This document shows positions 1-7,795 of a DNA stretch of 15,157 nucleotides, one piece after another. A model generated the notes under the pieces. The model was not told the origin of the DNA, did no database searches, and was given only the letters and a program-made list of their open reading frames with translations. Origin of the DNA: an uncultured Prevotella sp. Lineage in GTDB: Bacteria > Bacteroidota > Bacteroidia > Bacteroidales > Bacteroidaceae. The stretch spans positions 1 through 15,157 of the forward strand of contig CAAGKM010000005.1 of assembly GCA_900770395.1 (NCBI GenBank). The letters are read 5' to 3'. The first letter of the stretch is position 1. Each line of letters opens with the position of its first letter. The position numbers and the translations under genes were made by a program.

Positions 1-215
1 AGAAGCAGGTGAAGGCAGTGAGGGTGGAGTTCATCCCCGAGCGCGAGAGGCTCTCATCGGGCAGAAAGGCGCAGTATGCCCGTGCGCTCGTCGACACCGA
101 GGCGTTGGAGTGGATTGAGCTGCCCGCAAGCGCCGAGGAGACTGAGCCGGGCACAGAGCCTGAGCCAGGCACCGACCCGGGCACGGGAGGCGGCAACGAG
201 AACGAGGAGTGGTAA
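1..215 (+). CDS. C-terminal end of unrecognised protein (5' end outside window)
   Basis: The frame is open from the first bases of the window (lysine and glutamine codons come before the first GTG at position 9) and stops at 213-215, so this is most likely the end of a larger gene rather than a small gene of its own. The visible 71 residues begin with a charged stretch (VRVEFIPERERLSSGRK) and finish with a low-complexity tail rich in Pro, Gly, Thr and Glu, in which EPGTEPEPGTDPGTG forms a short degenerate repeat before the acidic end NENEEW. The DNA is clearly more GC-rich than the rest of the window. I do not recognise the family and assign no function. The gene converges on the symporter gene at 367. 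Confidence 0.55.
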   Translation, partial: KQVKAVRVEFIPERERLSSGRKAQYARALVDTEALEWIELPASAEETEPGTEPEPGTDPGTGGGNENEEW

Positions 216-240
216 CCACCCACCCCTCTGATTGATTTTC

Positions 241-343
241 AGGCACAGATTACACGAAATTTTTTAGGCACGGATTACACGGATTTGCACGGATAAAATA
301 AATAATAAAAAACCGTGAAAATCCGTGTAATCCGTGCCTAAAA
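241..343. repeat. Large inverted repeat with CACGGATTACACGGAT-type motif; possible bidirectional terminator
   Basis: Positions 262-286 and 319-343 are perfect 25-base inverted copies. After a single mismatch (287/318) the pairing continues with CACGG at 288-292 against CCGTG at 313-317. Together this gives a stem of about 30 bp around a 20-base A/T-rich loop. A diverged, truncated direct copy of the left arm (GGCACAGATTACACG) lies just before it at 242-256. The element fills the gap between two convergent genes and its flanks are T-rich on both strands, so it could end transcription from either side. Similar CACGGATTACACGG repeats are, as I recall, scattered between genes in other bacterial genomes; that is from memory. 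Confidence 0.75.
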
Positions 344-366
344 TCATGACACAAAGTAAGCCTCCC

Positions 367-1827
367 TCACCAGCACTCGATGTCGTCGGCGATGTCGGGC
401 ATCATCTCCTTGCGGAACACAGGTTCCTTGCCGCTGCGGCGCTGCTCAATGTAGTTGCGGAGCAGACGGAAAGCCTTGTCGGAAAGCAGCAGGATGGCAG
501 TGAGGTTGAAGAGGGTCATGAGCCCCATCACGATGTCGACGAGAATCCATGCGGTCTGCAGGGCTACGAGCGCCCCGAGCATCACCACACAGCCCGTGAC
601 GATGCGGAAGAGGTTTATCGCCCAACGCTTCTGGGTGATGAAGCGGATGTTGGTCTCACCGTAGAAATAGTTGGCGATGATGGTGCTGTAGGCAAAGAGG
701 AATATTGCCGAGGTTACGAAGTAACGGCCTGCAGGGCCTATCTCCTGCTCCACCGCAAGAGTGGTGAGGATTATGCCGTCGGCATCACCGGTGTAGAGTC
801 CCGAGAGTATTACGATGAATGCCGTGCAGGTGCATATCACGAGAGTGTCGGTGAACACTCCCAACGACTGGAGCAGTCCCTGCTTGGCAGGATGCGATGT
901 GGCGGCGATAGCAGCTGCATTCGGCGCGGAGCCCTCACCCGCCTCGTTGCTGAACAGTCCGCGCTTGACTCCCTGCAGCACAGCCATGCCGAGCATTCCG
1001 CCGGCAGCCTGCTCAAGGCCGAAGGCATTGGTGAATATCAGGCGCAGCACCTCGGGCATAATAGTGATGTTGGTTATCACGATGTAAAAAGCAAGCAGGA
1101 TGTAGCCCACAGCCATAAACGGCACCACGATGCTTGCGAAATGGGATATGCGCTTGATGCCTCCGAAGATGATGGCGAGGGTACACACGGTGATGACTAT
1201 GCCCACCATAGCCTTCGGGAAGCCGAACGAGTCGGAAAGGGCATCGCAGAGAGTGGTGCTCTGCACGGTCTGGTTAGCCATGCCGAAAGTGACGGTGATG
1301 AGGATGGAGAAGACTATTCCCATCCAGCGGCGGTGGAGTCCCGTCTCCATATAGTATGCCGGACCGCCGTAGAACGAATCCTCGCCCCGCTTCTTGTAAA
1401 GCTGCGCAAGGGTGGACTCCACAAATGCCGTGGCTGCGCCAAACAACGCCATTACCCACATCCAGAACACCGCGCCGGGACCTCCCACAAAGATGGCAGA
1501 GGCAACACCGGCAAGATTGCCTGTGCCAACACGGCTCGACAACGACACGGCAAAAGCCTGGAAGGAGCCTATCTTGGAGCGGCGGCTGTCGTCGGACTGG
1601 TCAGACTGGTCGGACTGGTCAGAAGAAGAAGATTTCTCCGCAGCCTTCCTGTCCCTGCCAAGCATTATCCTCACCATGTCGCCAAGCATACGGAACTGCA
1701 TGCCGCGCATACGGATGGTGAAATAAAGGGCACAGAAGACTAAAAGAGTGACAACAATATATGTCCACAGAAAGTCATTGACATCGCTGAGCGTCTCTAA
1801 CATTCTGTGGACATATTCCATAATCAT
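367..1827 (-). CDS. AGCS-family alanine/glycine:cation (Na+) symporter
   Basis: This is a 486-residue inner-membrane transporter of the usual AGCS length, with many hydrophobic segments from residue 21 to about 450. The family signature is present around residues 98-109 (SRVGTGNLAGVA), followed by the GGPGAVFWMW segment. The GLFSNEAGEGSAPNAAA region is also typical of AGCS symporters, which import alanine or glycine with Na+. A hydrophilic insertion at residues 62-84, before the signature, carries three exact Asp-Gln-Ser repeats (residues 70-78). The start is ATG at 1827; Met3 at 1821 is an alternative. The gene follows glmM by 21 bases and is probably the last gene of that operon. Alanine versus glycine preference cannot be read from the sequence. 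Confidence 0.93.
   Translation of the reverse strand: MIMEYVHRMLETLSDVNDFLWTYIVVTLLVFCALYFTIRMRGMQFRMLGDMVRIMLGRDRKAAEKSSSSDQSDQSDQSDDSRRSKIGSFQAFAVSLSSRVGTGNLAGVASAIFVGGPGAVFWMWVMALFGAATAFVESTLAQLYKKRGEDSFYGGPAYYMETGLHRRWMGIVFSILITVTFGMANQTVQSTTLCDALSDSFGFPKAMVGIVITVCTLAIIFGGIKRISHFASIVVPFMAVGYILLAFYIVITNITIMPEVLRLIFTNAFGLEQAAGGMLGMAVLQGVKRGLFSNEAGEGSAPNAAAIAATSHPAKQGLLQSLGVFTDTLVICTCTAFIVILSGLYTGDADGIILTTLAVEQEIGPAGRYFVTSAIFLFAYSTIIANYFYGETNIRFITQKRWAINLFRIVTGCVVMLGALVALQTAWILVDIVMGLMTLFNLTAILLLSDKAFRLLRNYIEQRRSGKEPVFRKEMMPDIADDIECW
1594..1620 (-). repeat. Three 9-bp in-frame tandem repeats (Asp-Gln-Ser)x3
   Basis: Three units, ggactggtc / agactggtc / ggactggtc on the + strand, sit inside the symporter gene and encode D-Q-S three times at residues 70-78. 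A serine run just before them (SSSS) and DD just after make the whole stretch hydrophilic and low in complexity. Nine-base units keep the frame if the copy number changes. Confidence 0.85.
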
Positions 1828-1848
1828 AATACCAAAAGAATAAATTTA

Positions 1849-3234
1849 TTATCCCTGCATATCGTAAACCACCTGCATGATTTTCTTGCCCAACGCATCG
1901 GCAGCCTCCATTGTGGATGCCTCGCTGTAGACACGGATAATCGGCTCGGTGTTGCTCTTGCGCAGATGCACCCAACTGTCGGCGAAGTCAATCTTCACGC
2001 CGTCAATGTCGTTCACCTGCTCATCCTTATACATCTCCTTCACCTTCACCAGTATTGCATCAACATCGGTTGAGGGTGTGAGGTCGATGCGGTTCTTTGC
2101 TATGAAATATTCGGGAAATGTGGCACGAAGCTCGGATGCCGTGCAGCCCTTCTGCGCCAACGATGAGAGGAACAGACCGATGCCCACAAGAGCGTCGCGG
2201 CCGTAGTGGCTCTCGGGATAGATCACTCCACCGTTGCCCTCGCCGCCGATTACGGCACTGACCTCCTTCATCTTTGTGGTGACATTCACCTCGCCCACCG
2301 CAGCAGCTGAATATTGTCCGCCGTGACGCTCGGTGACATCGCGCAGAGCACGGGTTGATGAGAGATTGCTCACGGTGTTGCCCTTAGTGTGTGAGAGCAC
2401 ATAGTCGGCCACGCTCACGAGGGTGTATTCCTCACCAAACATCTTGCCGTCCTCGCAGATAAACGCAAGGCGGTCAACATCGGGGTCAACCACGATGCCA
2501 AGGTCGTACTTGCCTGTGCGCATCTCATCCATGATGCCCTGAAGGTTTTTCTCCAACGGCTCGGGATTATGAGCGAAGTCACCGTTAGGCTCAGCATTGA
2601 GGAAGGTGTACTCCACTCCAAGGCGGTCGAGCAGACGGGGCAGAATCACACCGCCCACGCTGTTGATTGAGTCCACACACACACGGAACTTGCGCTTGGC
2701 TATCGCATCGGCGTCGACCAGACGGAGAGCCATCACACTGTCGATGTGACGCTCATCCATGGTGTTGTCCTCAATATATTTTCCAAGCTTGTCCACATCG
2801 GCATACTCAAAATCCTCAGTCTCGGCTATGCGCAGCACCTCAGCCCCGTCGGTTGCTGTGAGAAACTCGCCCTGTGCGTTGAGCAGCTTCAGCGCATTCC
2901 ACTGACGCGGATTGTGGCTGGCAGTGATGATGATGCCGCCGTCGGCACCGTTCATAGTCACGGCAAGCTCGGTGGTAGGTGTTGTGGCAAGACCGATATT
3001 TATAACATCATAGCCTACTCCCATAAGTGTCCCGCAAACCACATTCTTCACCATCTCGCCTGAGATACGTGCGTCGCGGCCCACTACGATTCGTCCGCTC
3101 TGCGACTTGCCGCTGCGGCGGATGAAGGTTGCGTAAGCTGTTGTGAATTTTACTATATCCAAAGGATTAAGCGTGTCACCAGTGCGTCCGCCTATAGTGC
3201 CACGTATTCCTGAAATCGATTTAATAAGTGTCAT
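1849..3234 (-). CDS. glmM: Phosphoglucosamine mutase (alpha-D-phosphohexomutase family)
   Basis: This cytoplasmic enzyme interconverts glucosamine-6-phosphate and glucosamine-1-phosphate, on the route to UDP-GlcNAc for peptidoglycan and LPS. All four phosphohexomutase signatures are present: the phosphoserine loop TASHNP at 104-109 (Ser106), the metal loop DPDVDR at 250-255, the sugar-binding loop GGEGNGG at 330-336, and the C-terminal phosphate loop RKSNTEP at 425-431. Its 461 residues fit the bacterial enzymes. Start ATG at 3234. It lies 18 bases after the DUF4827-like gene and 21 before the symporter, so it is probably cotranscribed with both. Bacteroidetes genomes usually carry more than one phosphohexomutase, so a phosphomannomutase activity cannot be excluded from sequence alone. 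Confidence 0.9.
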   Translation of the reverse strand: MTLIKSISGIRGTIGGRTGDTLNPLDIVKFTTAYATFIRRSGKSQSGRIVVGRDARISGEMVKNVVCGTLMGVGYDVINIGLATTPTTELAVTMNGADGGIIITASHNPRQWNALKLLNAQGEFLTATDGAEVLRIAETEDFEYADVDKLGKYIEDNTMDERHIDSVMALRLVDADAIAKRKFRVCVDSINSVGGVILPRLLDRLGVEYTFLNAEPNGDFAHNPEPLEKNLQGIMDEMRTGKYDLGIVVDPDVDRLAFICEDGKMFGEEYTLVSVADYVLSHTKGNTVSNLSSTRALRDVTERHGGQYSAAAVGEVNVTTKMKEVSAVIGGEGNGGVIYPESHYGRDALVGIGLFLSSLAQKGCTASELRATFPEYFIAKNRIDLTPSTDVDAILVKVKEMYKDEQVNDIDGVKIDFADSWVHLRKSNTEPIIRVYSEASTMEAADALGKKIMQVVYDMQG

Positions 3235-3252
3235 TGTTATTCTTTTGTCTGT

Positions 3253-3891
3253 TTATTTCTTTTGATAAGTCAGCTCATAGTGAAAAGGCAACACTGAGCC
3301 ACTGGCTGTTGCATGCCCCTGAGTGTGGGGAACTATGAGACGCACATAGGCTATGTTCTCACCTGGCTGCGACGGACGTCCCACCTTTATATAATATAGT
3401 GGAGTAATCCAGCCCTTTGGCACCGACGCGCCGTATGACTGATACATTGCGCCGCTGGGGGCGGTGAATGATGCCGTTATCTCGGCGTCGTTGTGATACA
3501 CCGACATCTCATCGGCATAATATGTGGAGATGTCGCTGCGCAGCGATATCGCCTCCTGCTCGATGTTGTACTCCACACAGCGGCAGATGATGCCCATCTG
3601 CTGATTGTTGGGAATATCCAAAAGACGCACTCCGCATCCCTCATTCTCAATCTGCATGTATATGCCGTAATCCTGAAGGTACACATACTCGTTTTTCTTC
3701 ACATCGGTCTTGTTGCCGTTTGCCTTGAATGTCGCCTCGTCGATGACGTGTATGTTCTCCTGCGCAATGAACTTCGCAATGGCGTTGCGCTCCTTCTTCT
3801 TTCTGTCGCCGTAAGTCTCTGAGTTGTCACACGATGTGATGCCCACAGCAATGAGCATCATGAATAAAATATATCTTGTTATCTTTGTCAT
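3253..3891 (-). CDS. DUF4827-like lipoprotein
   Basis: A 212-residue protein with a type II signal peptide: basic start (MTKITRYILF), hydrophobic core, then a lipobox-like VGITSC with the lipidated Cys at 21, followed by the acidic stretch DNSETYGD. The mature part starts with a Lys/Arg/Glu-rich helix and continues with a beta-rich domain. The layout (short acidic linker, helix containing AIAKFIAQENIHVIDE, and a 'NEYVYL..YGIYMQI' core) and the position directly before glmM match what I know of DUF4827 lipoproteins of Bacteroides; the family name is from memory. The molecular role is unknown. It is the first gene of the glmM operon, behind a clear promoter. Start ATG at 3891. Confidence 0.75.
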   Translation of the reverse strand: MTKITRYILFMMLIAVGITSCDNSETYGDRKKKERNAIAKFIAQENIHVIDEATFKANGNKTDVKKNEYVYLQDYGIYMQIENEGCGVRLLDIPNNQQMGIICRCVEYNIEQEAISLRSDISTYYADEMSVYHNDAEITASFTAPSGAMYQSYGASVPKGWITPLYYIKVGRPSQPGENIAYVRLIVPHTQGHATASGSVLPFHYELTYQKK

Positions 3892-3917
3892 AATCGTCCT
3901 AATAATTTAACCAGCGG

Positions 3918-3948
3918 CAAAATTACTAAAATTCGCCCATACCTCAAA
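3918..3948 (-). promoter_or_regulatory. Bacteroidetes-type promoter for the lipoprotein-glmM-symporter operon
   Basis: Reading the minus strand, the -33 box TTTG (3948-3945) is followed after 19 bases by the -7 box TAATTTTG (3925-3918), matching TTTG-N19-TAnnTTTG exactly. It sits 27 bases upstream of the lipoprotein start codon, leaving a short leader of about 20 bases. Confidence 0.75.
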
Positions 3949-4007
3949 GGTTGCGTGCCAAATATTATGAATTATTAATAGAATATGCATCGGGATTACG
4001 GTCTATG

Positions 4008-5039
4008 TCAGCCGAAAAGCTTCTCGAAGCTGTCGAGGGCTGCCTCCACCGTCCTCACCGCCTCATCCATGGTGCACATCAGACGGCCGCCTGCAGCATA
4101 GTCGTGACCGCCGCCATTGAAAAACCTTGCCGCAATGCCGTTGCATTTATAGGGCTCTATCGACCGCAGACTCACAAGCACCTTATTGTCGGTCTCGGTG
4201 TCCTCACGCAGTGATATGCTCAGTTTCAATCCTTTAATCTGCAACGGCATATTCACAATACCCTCGGCATCACCTTTAATGAAATGATACTCGGCCATGT
4301 CCTGACGTGTCAGTGTGAAATAAGCCGAATGGCGACGCACCACCAAGCGGTCTTTCAGCACGTGCCCAACAAGCCGCAGGCGGTTCTCACTGAAATTGTT
4401 ATACACGTTGCGGTAGATTTTATCCTTGTCGATGCCTTTTGTGAGCAGCAGGCTGATGATATAAAAAATCTCAGGGGTGGAGCTGTTGTAGGTGAAGCCT
4501 CCCGTGTCGGTCATCATACCGCAATACACGGGTATCGCAAACGTGCGGTCAAGCTTTTCAAAACCTCCCAACTGACACACGATTCGCATCACTAACTCGC
4601 AGGTGCTGCTCATCTCAGGATGCGACACGGTGAGCACACAAGGAATTGAGGGCTGCGGATGATGGTCGATGAGCACACGCTTGGCATGAGCGCTCTCAAC
4701 GGCTGAGGCAAGGTTGTCAAGCCGTCCGTAACCGTTGAAATCCAAGCAGAAAATAAGGTCGGCATCACCAATATATGCCTCAGCTTCCTCCATGTGCTTG
4801 TCATGACGTATAACAGTGTCACTGCCGGGCAGCCACTGAAGATAGTCGGGATACATGTCGGGCACAACGAGTTTCACGTTGTCCTTGCCAAGAGAGCGCA
4901 GATATGCCGCCCAGCCGAGAATGGAGCCCATGGCATCGCCATCGGGACTGACGTGACAACAAAGTACAATGCTCTCAGCCTCGTCAATAAGAGAGCGGAG
5001 CTGGGAGCATTGTTGTTGGTTTAATATGTCTGTATTCAT
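4008..5039 (-). CDS. DHH/DHHA1-family phosphoesterase (NrnA-like oligoribonuclease / pAp phosphatase)
   Basis: A cytoplasmic 343-residue enzyme of the usual NrnA-like length. The DHH domain shows SPDGDAMGS (DGD at 33-35), a buried Asp in FCLDFNG (Asp100), and the metal-binding LIDHHPQ (DHH at 125-127). GMMTDTGGF (174-182) supplies a further metal-ligand Asp. The C-terminal DHHA1 domain has the glycine-rich FFNGGGHDYAAGG (307-319), which binds the substrate phosphate. Known family members degrade 2-5 nt RNA fragments, dephosphorylate pAp, or cleave cyclic-di-AMP or pApA; which applies here cannot be decided. No CBS or transmembrane domains are present, so it is not a GdpP. It starts 8 bases after the nucleotidyltransferase stop codon, suggesting one transcript. 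Confidence 0.9.
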   Translation of the reverse strand: MNTDILNQQQCSQLRSLIDEAESIVLCCHVSPDGDAMGSILGWAAYLRSLGKDNVKLVVPDMYPDYLQWLPGSDTVIRHDKHMEEAEAYIGDADLIFCLDFNGYGRLDNLASAVESAHAKRVLIDHHPQPSIPCVLTVSHPEMSSTCELVMRIVCQLGGFEKLDRTFAIPVYCGMMTDTGGFTYNSSTPEIFYIISLLLTKGIDKDKIYRNVYNNFSENRLRLVGHVLKDRLVVRRHSAYFTLTRQDMAEYHFIKGDAEGIVNMPLQIKGLKLSISLREDTETDNKVLVSLRSIEPYKCNGIAARFFNGGGHDYAAGGRLMCTMDEAVRTVEAALDSFEKLFG

Positions 5040-5047
5040 TTATTTTT

Positions 5048-5962
5048 TTAGAACAGTTTTGCAGGATAAGTGCCATTGTCAACAAGACTCTGAATCTTGT
5101 CCACCACGCTCTGGCGGTCGGCAGCATAGGTCACACCAAACCACTTGCTTGTGGTATCGAGCACCTTCACTGTGGCAGCACCGCTGTTGATGAGCTTGTC
5201 GACCATCAACGGGATGAAGAATTCAGCCTTGAGATTTTCCATGTTCTTCGGGTCGCTGAGGAACTCCTTAAAATAGCTGTCTGAATACTCGAAATAGTCA
5301 GGAGTAAATCCCCACATGTTCATTGATACAGGAACATTCTCACCACCCACAGGCTGCCATTCGCCGTTCTCATCCTTATATTTTATCTCGCCGTCGACAC
5401 GCATAATCTCAGTGCGCTCCACAACGTCGGTAAGGTTGCCGTTGGCATCCTTGCCGCACACACCACGCGCCACACTGCCGTTCTCGCTCAGGGTGTTGCC
5501 CACACGGAATCCCACCATAGCATAGTCGCCCTTGGCATCCTCAGGCAGCTCAGCGAGGAACTTGCCAATCGCCATGAAAGCGTCACGGTTGTAGAAGTCA
5601 TCGCAGTTGATCACGCAGAAAGGCTCCTTTATCAAGTCCTTTGCCATCATCACGGCGTGGTTGGTGCCCCATGGCTTTACACGGCCTTCCGGGCAGGTGA
5701 AGCCCTCAGGCAGCTTGTCCAATGCCTGGAAGCACAGCTCAGCGGGAATGTGTCCCTCATACTTTGAGAGCACCTTATCGCGGAACTCCTGCTCGAAGTC
5801 CTTGCGGATAACAAACACTATCTTTCCGAATCCTGCCTTGATGGCATCGTAAATACTGTAGTCCATGATGGTCTCACCATTTGGACCCAGACCGTCAAGC
5901 TGTTTCAAACCTCCGTAACGGCTGCCCATACCGGCAGCGAGTAGTAACAATGTTGGTTTCAT
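5048..5962 (-). CDS. NDP-sugar pyrophosphorylase-type nucleotidyltransferase
   Basis: A 304-residue cytoplasmic protein of the sugar-1-phosphate nucleotidyltransferase fold. The N-terminal nucleotide-binding loop is LLAAGMGSRYGGLKQ (residues 7-21). PWGTNHAV (97-104) and the metal-binding NCDDFY (119-124) follow, and a conserved region around MNMWGFTPDYFEY is seen later. Such enzymes join NTP and a sugar phosphate to give an NDP-sugar plus pyrophosphate; the sugar and base cannot be read here. The frame stays open upstream to 6061, but that extension is A/T-rich, hydrophobic and overlaps a -7 promoter box, so ATG at 5962 is the start. It probably heads a two-gene operon with the DHH phosphoesterase. 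Confidence 0.85.
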   Translation of the reverse strand: MKPTLLLLAAGMGSRYGGLKQLDGLGPNGETIMDYSIYDAIKAGFGKIVFVIRKDFEQEFRDKVLSKYEGHIPAELCFQALDKLPEGFTCPEGRVKPWGTNHAVMMAKDLIKEPFCVINCDDFYNRDAFMAIGKFLAELPEDAKGDYAMVGFRVGNTLSENGSVARGVCGKDANGNLTDVVERTEIMRVDGEIKYKDENGEWQPVGGENVPVSMNMWGFTPDYFEYSDSYFKEFLSDPKNMENLKAEFFIPLMVDKLINSGAATVKVLDTTSKWFGVTYAADRQSVVDKIQSLVDNGTYPAKLF

Positions 5963-6021
5963 AATATCTTTCTCTTTTGTTTTTGAATTATATATTTCTG
6001 TAGTGAAATTAAATTGTCGCA

Positions 6022-6029
6022 CAAAAGTA
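6022..6029 (-). promoter_or_regulatory. Candidate -7 promoter box upstream of the nucleotidyltransferase
   Basis: On the minus strand 6029-6022 reads TACTTTTG, an exact TAnnTTTG, 59 bases before the ATG at 5962. No TTTG lies at the expected 19-21-base distance upstream (the nearest, 6045-6042, is only 12 bases away), so this is a one-box match. Confidence 0.45.
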
Positions 6030-6102
6030 ATAATAATTATACAAATAATGTATAAAAACAAGAGATAATATTCCTTGTCTTAACTTTTTTTAGTTTACCG
6101 TA

Positions 6103-6840
6103 TCATAATATGGTGAACTGCGCCCCCACAGCCAGACAAAGAATGTCCTTGAGCGGTATGGAGGAGTTGAGTACCTTCTGGCGCACATACAAGTCGCAGG
6201 TAGACACCTCATAATACACCGTGAGTCTGTCGGCAAGGAAACGTCTCTCGGCAGGAATATGGATTGTAAATTTCTGTCCGAGACTTATATGAAAGCGTAT
6301 ACGGCTTGAGAAACCATAATATCCTTTGGGATAACGGTCGGGCTCACTTGTCCAAAACTCACCACTTAACAGCGAGTTGATGAACAAACCGCAGAAAAGC
6401 GGCTCCACACTGAACAGATGATTAAGCTGAATGCTCCACGGAGTATATGTCTCCTTAAGGGTTAACGACCAATATGCATCGGGGGTATGGTTCTTTGGCA
6501 AATACCCCAACATTACATGTGTCTCCCATTGCTGTCGCTTGCCATAGCCCCATCCTATTCCAGCCGACACCATACCGATACCTCCGGCATATTGCAACAT
6601 GTATTTATTGGGGATAAGCGATGCCCACTGCCGTTTATAAAGCTCAACTCGCTTATGATATCTCTCGTTGACAATACGCTCAATCTTCATACTGTCAACA
6701 ACAGCCTTAAACATAGAATCCCGCACCATGGCGCAACCGTCATTAGGCGTAACTGTCTGCACGTTTTGCGCATTCAGCTTAGTGCCACCAATAACGCAAA
6801 CAGCCGCCAACATCATAACATTAATAAGCCACCCTCTCAT
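6103..6840 (-). CDS. Secreted, probably outer-membrane protein of unknown function
   Basis: A 245-residue protein with a type I signal peptide: hydrophobic core at residues 4-19 and likely cleavage after Ala24 (KLNA/Q). A charged, probably helical segment follows (VVDSMKIERIVNERYHKRVE). From about residue 80 it has repeated aromatic and glycine-rich short strands (YAGGIGMVSAGIGWGYG, WSLTLKETYTPW, YYGFSSRIRFHISLG), ending in a hydrophobic final strand with terminal Leu (CLAVGAQFTIL). That pattern is typical of small outer-membrane beta-barrels. I do not recognise a named family. Its start codon lies inside the preceding metallophosphoesterase gene (20-base overlap), which implies translational coupling and suggests a shared task at the envelope. 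Confidence 0.7.
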   Translation of the reverse strand: MRGWLINVMMLAAVCVIGGTKLNAQNVQTVTPNDGCAMVRDSMFKAVVDSMKIERIVNERYHKRVELYKRQWASLIPNKYMLQYAGGIGMVSAGIGWGYGKRQQWETHVMLGYLPKNHTPDAYWSLTLKETYTPWSIQLNHLFSVEPLFCGLFINSLLSGEFWTSEPDRYPKGYYGFSSRIRFHISLGQKFTIHIPAERRFLADRLTVYYEVSTCDLYVRQKVLNSSIPLKDILCLAVGAQFTIL

Positions 6841-7711
6841 AGTCGTATCCCTCCTTGGTTATGGTGAAAACATAATAAACCCGCTCCGACATGTCGATAC
6901 ATCCGTAATAAATCATGCCGTTATCATAGATGTCGCGCACATCATCACAATGATTGTGGCCGTTCACGCAGAAAGCATGCTTCTTTGCCCCAGCTTCTCC
7001 AACGCCTGTGTCATAAATTTCGGCATTTCCATCAGCTCCAGGAAACTGCTCCAAATAATAATTGAACACTTTAAACAAGTTATTGTTGAACTGCTCATCG
7101 CCTGGGCGAGAGTGCATCACAACAATAGTATGCACAATCGAATCTCTCTCCTCATTGAGCGCCATCACATTGTCCCTGTCGCTCTCTATGAAATTAAGAT
7201 CGGGCACAGGTTTTGAGTAGTCATACTCCAAAGCCACCGTGTTGAGACATAAGAAATGCACAAAACCGGCATTAAACGAGAAATTTGGCTCACCATACAT
7301 ATACTCAAATGTGTGCTCACCGTTGCCAACACAGTCATGGTTGCCTATCACCGCCACATACGGAAGTCCGGATTTCTCCAACATGTCGCGACACCACACA
7401 AACTCCTTTGGCAATCCAAAATCAGTCTGATCGCCGCCATGTATTATGAAATCTATGTCACCACGTCTTCGTATGTCTGCAACTGCATCTTCCAGCTCGT
7501 CCACACTGCCCTGAGTATCGGTGACAAAGGCAAAGCGCACCACATCCCTACCCTTGCACAACCGCTCTATCTGCTCCACACTCTCGGCATGGATGTTGGT
7601 TCTGCCATTGATATGGGTGCTGTAGGGATGATACTCGAACATATCGCATGCCGTCAACAGCATTCCCGCCATACAAAATGTTAATCCCCTCAATATGATG
7701 TTTGTTTTCAT
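6821..7711 (-). CDS. Lipoprotein with calcineurin-like metallophosphoesterase domain
   Basis: A 296-residue exported protein. The signal peptide ends in the lipobox LLTAC (Cys22), followed by DMFEY. The metallophosphatase motifs appear in order: FVTDTQG (Asp65, with Gln67 where the family usually has His), GGDQTD (92-97; Asp94 bridging), GNHD (123-126), a His in VVMHSRPGD (His200), and NGHNH (250-254). Such domains hydrolyse phosphomono- or diesters with two metal ions; the substrate here is unknown. A lipid anchor places it in the envelope, so it probably works outside the cytoplasm. Its last 20 bases overlap the next gene. Start ATG at 7711. Confidence 0.88.
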   Translation of the reverse strand: MKTNIILRGLTFCMAGMLLTACDMFEYHPYSTHINGRTNIHAESVEQIERLCKGRDVVRFAFVTDTQGSVDELEDAVADIRRRGDIDFIIHGGDQTDFGLPKEFVWCRDMLEKSGLPYVAVIGNHDCVGNGEHTFEYMYGEPNFSFNAGFVHFLCLNTVALEYDYSKPVPDLNFIESDRDNVMALNEERDSIVHTIVVMHSRPGDEQFNNNLFKVFNYYLEQFPGADGNAEIYDTGVGEAGAKKHAFCVNGHNHCDDVRDIYDNGMIYYGCIDMSERVYYVFTITKEGYDYERVAY

Positions 7712-7745
7712 AATCTAAATATTATCATGTAATTGTTTTATAATG

Positions 7746-7755
7746 CCGTATACGG
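7746..7755. repeat. Perfect 10-bp palindrome CCGTATACGG
   Basis: The palindrome lies 35 bases before the metallophosphoesterase start, in the leader between its likely -7 box and the ATG. It could be a small operator, but only one copy is present and no regulator is nearby. Confidence 0.3.
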
Positions 7756-7787
7756 TATCCAAAACTCAACACGTGCAATTCAGTTTG

Positions 7788-7795
7788 CAAAATTA
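7788..7795 (-). promoter_or_regulatory. Promoter -7 box for the metallophosphoesterase / envelope protein pair
   Basis: The minus strand reads TAATTTTG (7795-7788), an exact TAnnTTTG. At the right distance upstream (19 bases) there is only a near match, TTCG (7818-7815), to the TTTG box. The implied leader is about 70 bases. Confidence 0.5.

Noticed and set aside
334..1743. Long + strand open frame (469 codons) opposite the symporter gene
   Set aside because: It is antisense to a gene with clear AGCS motifs, starts inside the inverted repeat, has a His/Glu/Asp-rich composition unlike a folded protein, and comes from the codon bias of the real gene.
5963..6061. In-frame N-terminal extension of the nucleotidyltransferase
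   Set aside because: It would add 33 mostly hydrophobic residues before the conserved nucleotide-binding start of the fold, and it overlaps a -7 promoter box and A/T-rich leader DNA.
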